64,000 nt of DNA, taken from positions 52,086,411 through 52,150,410 of the forward strand of contig NC_092796.1 in NCBI RefSeq assembly GCF_918797505.1, in the 5' to 3' direction. The notes under the pieces were generated by a model that was not told the DNA's origin, ran no database searches, and saw only the letters and a program-made list of their open reading frames with translations. This DNA comes from Bemisia tabaci. Taxonomy: Eukaryota; Arthropoda; Insecta; Hemiptera; Aleyrodidae. A program made the position numbers and the translations under genes. Below are positions 56,275-64,000 of the stretch, piece by piece; positions within the stretch are counted from its first letter, which is position 1; every line of letters starts with the position of its first letter.

Positions 56275-57482
56275 CTTGGATGTATTTGAGCTGAAAGGGA
56301 CTGAGCATAGTTGAATTAAATCCAAAGGACTTTTAAATGCGAGGAGGTTGTTTCGCAGTGTATGATCTGTGCGTCCGCGTGTTCGATAGCATCTTAAATC
56401 TATGGCTATTCCTAGACTTATCAATTTTTCACCTTTGTTAACACAGGCACCTTTTTTAATGTCTACTGCTCGTTAAGGTAATAATGATTCTTAGGCGGAC
56501 ATTGGGTCCCATTTAGACCCTAAAGAACCCCTATAAATGGCAGCAACTCCAAAGAGGGTTTTCACCCTTTTCCAAGGTTATAGCGTGTCGTACTTTTATT
56601 ACCGACCTCGCCCTATAAAAGGTTTAACTAATACAGGTATTTTCGAATGCACAAAATTTGTTTTAAGACTGACAACGAGTTTTCACGTTATTGTTTGCAA
56701 TTAACCCCCCCCCCCTCCCCTTCCAAACCCCCTGTCATTTTCAATAATCTGCATGCAACGTCTGCCGCCCCCCCCCCTTCAAGAGCTTTATGAAGCCTAA
56801 AATGGCTGAGCCAATCAGAGTAGGGCCCCTCCTGTGACCGTATTCACCCTTTCATCTCCGGTCTCCTCAAGAACAAGACAATACGTAACCACCGTTGCCA
56901 GACGTGGGAGTCCTGGTATGTGACGGGTGGTAAGACGGAGCACGAATTGGCGACGGTGACGGCGATGATGGCGGTCCGGCGGTGCAGCGCCTCGAGTGAA
57001 AGAAAGTGAAAGCCGACGGCCGATTCTGATTGCTACCATAACGTCAGAGGCGTAGTCGCCGCGGCGATATGCAGATCGGCAAATTGCGGATTAATTTGCA
57101 TCAGGAAAAGGAAGCAACCGAGACAGCCCGGATCGGTGCTGTGCTGACTCCTGACTGACCACAGTTCGCTTCCCTCGCCTCAACAGTGGACACACTCGCC
57201 AGCGTTCATTGTGCTCGATGGGTCAGCTCCACAAGTTATGGAATCGTGTTTGAATGGCGGGATATTGTAGATTCGCGAAGAATTATTGGTTGAATATGTA
57301 TTTGCGGATGATGTCCATCTACGTTGGAACATTAAAGATAGAGCCTATCAGTTTAAGAGTAATCGGATTTTAGGATCGGAGTTTGAAAGCCTGTTCAGGG
57401 CTAATTTCTTGCCCAAGAATTATTATTATTGGAGAAAGAAGCAGTGGGCAAAAATTACTTAGCCGGAATAGAGGGTTTCTCC
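56275..57482. other. Unassigned; GC-rich part at about 56800-57240
   Basis: GAGCCAATCAGAG (a CCAAT-type motif) at about 56808 precedes CpG-rich DNA with GATGGCGGTCCGGCGG near 56965. This could be a promoter or 5' region. A 74-codon minus-strand frame is unrecognised. C runs lie at 56705 and 56769. Confidence 0.25.
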
Positions 57483-57905
57483 CAAGTTCTTCGTCTTTTT
57501 CTTCTTCTTCTTCTTCTTCCTCTTCTTGTCTTCTTCTTCTTCTTCTTCTTCTTCCTCATCATCTTCTCCGTCTTCTTCTTCTTCATCTTCTTCTTCTTCA
57601 TCTTCATCTTCTTCTTCTTCTTCTTCTTCTTCTTCTTCTTCATCATCTTCTCCTTCTTCATCTTCTTCATCTTCTTCTTCTTCTTCATCTTCTACCTCAT
57701 CTTCTTCTTCTTCTTCTTCATTTTCTTCTTCCTCTTTTTTACTACTTCTTCTTCCTTTATTTCCTCTTCTTTTTTTACTACTGCTTCTTCCTCTTCCCCA
57801 CTTTCTGATTCTTCTCCTTTCTTATCTTCTTCATCTCCTACATCATCCTCATCTTCTTCTTCTTCGTATTCTTCTTCTTCCTCCTATTCTCCTTCTTCCG
57901 AATTT
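57483..57905 (+). repeat. Long (CTT/TCT)n microsatellite with interruptions
   Basis: Over 400 bases of TTC/CTT triplets broken by CAT, CCT and TTT variants. All three forward frames are open over most of it (polyserine, polyphenylalanine, polyleucine), and the reverse frame gives polylysine. These are composition effects, not genes. Confidence 0.95.
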
Positions 57906-58284
57906 TAATTCATCCTCAATTGACACAAGTCCGGGTTCCTATAACTAGAGTCTATCTGACTAAAATCAAATTGCAAATAAAATTTGCAACAGAAATCCTC
58001 GAAAAGTATTCTCAAATTCTCCAGAATGATGATCTCCCGTGGCATGGCAAATTTCTGACGTCATTTTTTGGAGATTGTCTTAACTCAGGTTGAGGGTGAT
58101 TGACGGGCAACATATTGAATGCAGGGGAATATCGAGCAGCCATGCATGAAATCCGACCCGAGCTTAACTGCTAATTCGTGACAGGAACATAATAAGAGAG
58201 AGCTTGATTAGTGAGTCGCACCGTCAGACGTGTTGCGGCTGATCGCTCTCGGTTTTCGGGATGACTAGCGCCACCATGTCACGT

Positions 58285-58665
58285 GATTAGCACCCAATCA
58301 TCTGATCACCGGAGAAATTTCAAAGCTCCGGTCGCCATGCATGATACCGTAGATAAAGCTTATGGAGATTGACGAGACAACATAACTCTACGGATATTTT
58401 TGAACGTAGTCTACATTCAGCGAAGATATGACAATCGATAATAATGGATGCTACGAATACTAATATTTCGAGTTTATTGATCGACCGACGCATTGACTGA
58501 TTTTGCTACTCAATCAGCTGATTTCCGGAGAAATTTCAAAGTTCCGGTTGCCATTAGAGACTGCACATGATAAGGCTGATAGAAACTAACAAGGCAGCGT
58601 AAAGCGATGGGTATTTTTGGACATAAGTCTACATTTAGCGAATCGATGACTGTCGAAAATTCGTA
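58285..58665 (+). repeat. Diverged tandem pair, period about 216 bp
   Basis: CCGGAGAAATTTCAAAGCTC (58309) and CCGGAGAAATTTCAAAGTTC (58525) are each followed by CGGT(C/T)GCCAT, TATTTTTG(A/G)AC and GTCTACATT(C/T)AGCGAA. Preceding AATCA(T/G)CTGAT also matches. Confidence 0.7.
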
Positions 58666-59729
58666 AATCGAACACTTTTGTTTCAATTTTATCGATTTAC
58701 TCCGATATAATTCGACTGATTTTGTCTCATCGGGCACTTTGGAATTTGTAGTATTTTCTCTTTATTCGGAATTATGAATTATTCGTCTAGCAGTCGCGTA
58801 ACCAGGTGGCGAGAGAAGTCTCAGTCCAAGGGATCTGAGCCCTCCCTCATGACCAAAACATTTCCCCACGAAAAGTCATTCTCTGTGATTTTTAGTTTCA
58901 TTTATGATTGGACTCCTCTCCAGAAGAACATGTCTGGCTACGCCTTTATGCTCGTCTTACAATCAAAATTTTGGACTTAATATATTTTGCGAAACTGGTG
59001 TAACTGTCACTTCAATTTCTAAAATAGCTTAAGTGACACGCTTCTTGTGAAATGACACAAGTCATGATATCTTTGCAGATAGAGTTTCAATCATTTTCAC
59101 CAAAAAAGATGCTAATGACCTTGGTACGTTCATGTTAAAAAAATTGACGTAGATGACACATTTATTGCATACCCCCCCTCCCCCTTCAGGTAATTTCTGA
59201 GTTCACGTAGAAGCGCAAAGAGCTGAAGGCTGAAGGACGAGCTGGACCCTTGACTCCAGCTGACTCACCAGAGAAAGTGACGCAAAAACAAACTTAACAA
59301 CCGACGATGCGATGCTCGCATCAGAAGTTGTTTGGTCAGTTGGTAGCTCTGCTTTCATTCAGATTACGGACTAAACACAGTGCAACAATGTTGCCACATT
59401 AGCCTCTACATGTTGTCTCCCGCTTTTTTCCATCCATCAGAAGGATAGGATTGAACGATAGTGATGTATCTTGGGCCTTTTTAAAAGAGCCTGCGTATTC
59501 ATTGGACGAATTTAGCTTAAATTTAGCCACAATGAGTTTTGATTTTGGCTACCCTGTCGAAGCGGTCCTGCGTGAATTTGCCCAGATTTCTACGGGATTG
59601 GACAATCAAGAACCAAGGTCCCACCCGGAACCCTAAGAGTTCCTTCAGGTTACTGCCGCTGTTCTATGGGTTCCGATTGGTTTCCTCGATAACCCCATTG
59701 GGAGCCACAGGACATGGATAACTTTCTCT
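58666..59729. other. Unassigned
   Basis: No element ends. Small frames at 59451-59721 are unrecognised. From 59590 GG(G/A)TTCC/CCCATTGGG-type blocks foreshadow the minisatellite. Confidence 0.3.
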
Positions 59730-59945
59730 TCTTATGGGTCCCAATGGGTCCCTAAGAAATCCCAATGGGGACCCACTGGAATCTCATGGGAACTCATTGG
59801 AATCTCATGGGAACCCATCGGAATCTCATGGGGACCCATTGGAATCTCATGGGGACCCATCGGAATCTCATGGGGACCCATCGGAATCTCATGGAGACCC
59901 ATTGGAATCTCATGGGGACCCATTGGAATCTCATGGGCTCCCATG
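59730..59945 (+). repeat. 21-bp minisatellite, about 8-9 units
   Basis: Unit GGAATCTCATGGGGACCCAT plus one base (C or T). Units differ mainly at that last base and at GGGG/GGGA/GGAG. A 21-base stop-free unit keeps several frames open on both strands, including a 115-codon forward frame (59734-60081) that repeats H-G-D-P-S-E-S. I regard it as non-coding. Confidence 0.85.
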
Positions 59946-60779
59946 GGGAACATTTTGTCAGGGTAATTTCATGCTGAAGCCCTACCGCAAATTTAAGACT
60001 GGTATTATATTGCCGAAACAGAGCTTTTGGCAAAGTTTCCCTTTCAGCATTCTTTCAGATGGGTCCGTTCAATATTTTTAAATAGTCCGTACACGAACAC
60101 TGACCATCCTCACTTTTTGTCACTTATGTAGAGCTTTTCCTGGACGTATTAGGAATGCGAACATCTCGATTTCGCCAAAGTTTTTAGTCATGACCTTTAT
60201 GCTTTAAGCTCCCGTCATAGGCACTGCGGTTTCGTCTGATCCGAAAACGCTTCAAGGCGAACAATCCACGATCTGCCTACAGTGGATGCACTTGTGCAAC
60301 GCGCGACTGACTGCAGCAGGCGCCGGCGCGTTGCCGTAGAAACGCACTCCTGGCCCGGCCGCTCGGGGAAGAAGAAGAAAGTGTTAGCGATTCGATGACT
60401 CTCGGTTTCTCTTCCGCACGGAAACCGCCGGCTCGAGTAATTCCACAATTTTACTTTTTTTAATTACGCTATATTTCCGTTAATGGCGCGAACGGTGATC
60501 TGGGGCCGCCTGCCGCCAGGTGCTAGGTCATCCATAGTCCGCACTTGAACTCGAACTCTCTTCGAGGCCTCGCACCTCGGGCCGCTGCGCCGCTCGGTCG
60601 GAATGTTGGTGACCTCCGACCTACCCCCAACCCCCCGCTTCGTCGCCGTCGTAGTCCGAGCTGCAGAAGGTGGAAGCAGTCGGGATTGAACAGAAACGAA
60701 TGTGTGGTGTCAGGCGCAAAATCCCCGAGGGTCAGAGAAAATAAAGTGCACTAACTTAAAATCTTAGTTTAAATAAGGA
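59946..60779. other. Unassigned; GC-rich at about 60290-60440 and 60490-60710
   Basis: Two CpG-rich islands (GCAGGCGCCGGCGCGTTG; CTCGGGCCGCTGCGCCGC). Frames are open by composition. They could be gene-proximal, but no promoter elements or exons can be pinned down. Confidence 0.25.
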
Positions 60780-61120
60780 TCAGTTGCGCGGGTCATGGAA
60801 TTGTATTTTGATTGTGGAAGCTTTTAGAATATCAGAAAATAATAAGATCCGTTAAATCGCCAAGTCTCTACGTCCATACACGTTTTGTCGGAAACTAATG
60901 AGTGATCCTAAATGAGATGAAACTAAGACGGAAAAAACCACGGTGTACACTCATGAATTGGATGATGTCATTTTTGTTCCTCCTGTTTGTCAATGGGCAA
61001 TATTTCGGCTGATATTGGGCGTAGATTTTTGGCATCGGAACAGATTTTATTAAGTTTTGTAAATCTATAAGCTTAAACGACCAAAAGACCATTCTGTGAC
61101 CAGCCATTTGACTCATTAAA
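60780..61120. mobile_element. Diverged relative of palindrome K
   Basis: CAGTTGCGCGGGTCATGGAA, then TTGTATTTTGATTGTGGAAG and AATAATAAGATCCGTTAAAT at the left. At the right ACCATTCTGTGACCAGCCAT then TTGACTCATTAAAA. The order and spacing match 33357-33812, but the arms no longer pair well. Confidence 0.6.
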
Positions 61121-61329
61121 ATGCTTTTTAATTTACCTGAAAAACAAGTATGAAAAACTGCCAGCATTGTTTTCTAAATCCGATTTTTGCCTCGAAGCAC
61201 CGTCTTAAAGTTTTATTTCTGGAAGTATGTATCCTACACGTTACTCCTTAGGACACTAACATTGTGCACTAACTAAATTAATCCTAGACACAGATTATAG
61301 TCTATGATGTGGCGGTGATGTTTACAGTA

Positions 61330-61567
61330 TTGCCGTGCTAGGGAAAAACGTCGTATGATCAATCAGAAGTTGCTATATTTTCTTCGATAAGAACTGAATT
61401 TACTTCGAGAATTTTGAGTATTTTTTCAGAAAATTTTGTTCGCAATTGAATCTATAAGGTCTGATATTTCAAGGAAAAATCTGCGTAAATTTTTTTAAAA
61501 ATAAATATTTTGTCGGGTGAAATTTAGTAACATTTGAATGCTCATAAGGTGTTCCTTAACACGGCAG
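61330..61567. mobile_element. Family B palindromic MITE
   Basis: TTGCCGTGCTAGGGAAAAAC to GGTGTTCCTTAACACGGCAG. The core is diverged (GAAGTTGCTATATTTTC / GAAATTTAGTAACATTTG). No clear duplication. Confidence 0.75.
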
Positions 61568-62153
61568 TGCGGCACCGCAACATTTTGGTGCATAACATCA
61601 ATTAGTTGTGCACGACACCAATTTAATCGATGCACACAACACCAATGAGGTCAGTTGACTCAGTATCAGCAATTGTTTCTTCCAGCGTGCTGCACCAGGT
61701 ATAGCTTTCAAGCTGCTTTTTGGGCCCACGGAGGGTGTTGGTGGGCCTAATTTCGATCGCTTTAGAATGGGACATCGACCGCTGGGCCCTCACTTGCCCG
61801 CGCAATATCGCACCGGCCGTGGCGAGGTGATCTATGAATGAACGGCTGTTATTAACCGGTGAAATATGAATTGGGCATAATCTAAATCGACCGCCCGCTC
61901 TCCTGTCGCCGGCTCACCAAGCATGACTGTCGGATTTCCTGAAAAATCTAATTTACACCCATGTTATTCCATGTTAAAAATGCGCGTTTTATATTTGATC
62001 TGCCGACCACGTCTTCACGCCTTGCCTCTAACTGAGCCGTAACTTTGCCTCTGGTGAGCATATTTGGCGCCAGATTGCTGTTTTTAAATCTACGTCGGGG
62101 ACTTTTTAAATCATCAACTGATAGCGAGGGATCCTCCACTTTGAAGATTCTAA
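61568..62153. other. Unassigned
   Basis: A short three-fold block near 61590-61650 repeats GCACAAC/GCACGACACCAAT. No gene seen. Confidence 0.3.
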
Positions 62154-62422
62154 GGGCTTATTTTTGAAATTTATGACAAAGCAATAGATAACAACGACGA
62201 CGACGGGAATACAGAGCGCTCTTATTGGTTGAAACGGATGATTTATCGTCGAAGAAATAAGAGGAAAATGATGGACTAACCAAAGAGTCTCTGCTGGATT
62301 GCTGCGGTTAATCTGTTACTTACCCTGTTTGTTCTTTGCAACCTCCCGTTTCCGCCTATAAGAACGCTTCAATTCCTCTATGGACATAGCTCTGTCTGTC
62401 AATATCAAAAATTAGCCCCCTG
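62154..62422. mobile_element. Family C palindromic MITE
   Basis: GGGCTTATTTTTGAAATTTA at the left, CAATATCAAAAATTAGCCCC at the right. Both tips share the changed ...TTTTTGAAAT in place of TATTGAAAT. Confidence 0.7.
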
Positions 62423-62610
62423 AACTACACGAGGAAGAGCCAGGCAAGAGCCAGGAATCACTTCAGAGACTTAAACGCAGCGTAAGAAAAGTAGGCGTGC
62501 CGAGGGCCGACTAACAACAACAACCCCTTTGAACCAATGCAGGTTTGCTCCATTTTTCCTTTGTCTTCTTTGTCGATAGTATTGTATATAAATTTCAACC
62601 ATCCACCAAC
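62423..62610 (-). mobile_element. D module abutting family C
   Basis: CAGGAATCACTTCAGAGACT then TAAACGCAGCGTAAGAAAAG and TAGGCGTGCCGAG, then GAACCAATGCAGGTTTGCTC and TATAAATTTCAACCATCCAC. It directly follows the C copy, as in other D/C pairs. Confidence 0.65.
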
Positions 62611-62734
62611 TAATTACCAAAAATTTAAAAGTTTTATAACCAAACACTGTTGACTGCAAAGCGCTCCTCTGATACCTATACGAATCCAAGCTTTCCGCTT
62701 GTTTTTCTACCTATTTACGAACGGACTCTCTACA

Positions 62735-62880
62735 AGGCCGTTCATTAAATACATGATGCTACGGGTGAAAAAATCGGGACCTGCTTCGCAAACCGTTATG
62801 ATGGGGGGGGGGGGGGGTTGTTCCAAAATTAAGCGTCACTCATGTATGAGTATAACGCTCAATTTTTGATATGAACGGTC
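62735..62880. mobile_element. GGCCGTTCA-type MITE, near complete
   Basis: AGGCCGTTCATTAAATACAT at the left, TTTTTGATATGAACGGTC at the right. The interior has a G15 run (62803-62817). Relatives at 8215-8345 and 32441-32510. Confidence 0.6.
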
Positions 62881-64000
62881 TCATACTTAAAGGCAAAAAG
62901 GCAAACGTAGATAAAATCTAATAACACACTCATAAGTTCTTGATAGAAGTAGGTGGCACTTCAACACGTGGTTTATTTCATACTCAACCAACAAATTTTG
63001 AAGGGAAAAAGAGAAAAAAAATGTAGGAGTCAACTCTTCTAAAGTTTTTTGTTGGAATCTTTGTCAATAATTGTTTACAGGTTGGACTCTCAGCCTCTCC
63101 GACTCTATAAAATAAAGTTCGATGTATTTTTCTCAGCAGAAGAAAGTTTAATTCGATGAAACTCCATTTAATACATCTGAGTTCGGGAATCTCTAGAATT
63201 GACAACACAGTCGCGTCAGCGGAGCCACGAGCATGCGCCATTTAAAGAGGAACGTTGAGTAACCCAAGTCACACCGGGCTTGATAAAGTTCTGGCTTGTG
63301 GAGGCTCTACATTGCACCTGAAATCCAATTCTGATGTGAACTCAATCTAAACGTTGCCGCTTCCGTGCAGAGCGTCCTGAACAAATAATAATTTTTAAAA
63401 AAAATCGATTGCGTAGACATGAAATCATACATGTTATACTTGAGGAAGAGAAAGACAGAGGGGGGCTACATTTTTTGCGTGATAATCGTGAAAAATATTC
63501 TCGAAAGAACTTCAGTGGATCTCTTAGTGTTTCAAATAATAATTTTAAATGATTTGTTTTAGAAAAAACCCTGTAAAAATTTAAAGAAAAGTTTAGCAAA
63601 AATTATAATATTTTTGGTGAACGACTGAAAAAAGGGAGAGTGCTTTTTCCCCACTTTTTAGAGTAATATGTGAAACAAGCATTTACCTAGATATTTTAGT
63701 GAATTAATTTATCTTTACAATTATTGTAGTACTCTGCAGAAAGAAGAGCCTGAGTCAATAAAAATTCAAAACTGAATGATTCATATCAGAGCAAAAGGCT
63801 CGAAAAGGCTTGAAAATGTCGTATCGAACCCGATTTATAGTGTGCTCTACAATTTGTAGCCCATGTGTATAATGAAGTGTCGAAAAAAGCTGTTGGAAAT
63901 TCTAATCTGCCATGTTAAGAGCGGGAACTTTCAGGTTATAGAGCCTATGCAACTTTCCTTCTCCTATTTGTACAAAAATCAATTAAAGTTCTTGCAAGTT
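62881..64000. other. Unassigned
   Basis: AT-rich sequence to the window end. Two 85-codon minus-strand frames (62984-63241, 63342-63599) are unrecognised and have no supporting signals. Confidence 0.4.

Noticed and set aside
57429..57948. Open frames of 140-159 codons over the CTT tract
   Set aside because: They read as polyserine, polyphenylalanine or polyleucine in all three frames. The openness comes from the triplet repeat alone.
59734..60081. 115-codon frame with H-G-D-P-S-E-S repeats as a gene
   Set aside because: The 21-bp stop-free unit opens several frames on both strands, and the part beyond the array has no recognisable domain.

Overview
This window looks like AT-rich, gene-poor nuclear DNA of an insect or related arthropod. 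I infer this from the lack of long open frames (the longest, 199 codons, runs through a transposon copy), the many non-autonomous DNA transposons, a tRNA-like SINE head, a LINE C-terminal fragment and the microsatellites. Several families resemble repeats I remember from hemipteran (whitefly-type) genomes. That is memory and was not searched, so I hold the taxon loosely. I found no rRNA, canonical tRNA, CRISPR array, prokaryotic operon or complete protein-coding gene.

The dominant content is short, strongly palindromic elements, given letters here. A: about 230 bp, ends CACTGG...CCAGTG, mostly 2-bp target duplications, 13 near-complete copies plus one truncated. B: about 250 bp, ends CTGCCGTGCTAAGG...CCTTAGCACGGCAG, 4-bp duplications. 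C: about 275 bp, ends near GGCTGATTATTGAAATTG; it often abuts module D, marked by GAGACTTTAACGCAGCG. E: ends GGACGTATTTCTRCC, in 125-bp and 377-bp forms. G: a dispersed inverted-repeat sequence. H: ends CCCTGGTAAAAATTGGC. J: a short dispersed repeat. K: a 456-bp palindrome with a decayed relative. There is also a hAT-like 163-bp element with an 8-bp duplication, and a 1.3-kb near-perfect palindrome ending CAGGGTGTTCG at TA.

Layout. 0-9 kb: small palindromes, AATATT-rich arrays around a SINE, 192-bp and 140-bp tandem repeats, two A copies and a LINE tail. 9-16 kb: mostly featureless, with one B copy and a GC-rich block. 16-18.2 kb: the hAT-like element and the giant palindrome nested in a second element. 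19-25 kb: E, G, J, D/C and A copies, one exon candidate, and a 1.57-kb terminal-inverted-repeat element holding a 560-bp foldback. 28-39 kb: dense nested A/B/C/D elements with a few CpG-rich islands that could be gene 5' ends. 39-50 kb: E, A, C-in-C and G. 50-56 kb: tandem duplications, a 150-bp array, B in C, and H. 57-60 kb: a long CTT tract and a 21-bp minisatellite. 60-64 kb: K, B, C/D and a small element.

No set of genes working together can be described. What can be read is a relative order of insertions: A into B, A into C, B into C, C into C, and an unnamed 175-bp element into B. A few possible exons and one TATA-type promoter are listed at low confidence. They rest on composition and splice-like signals only.
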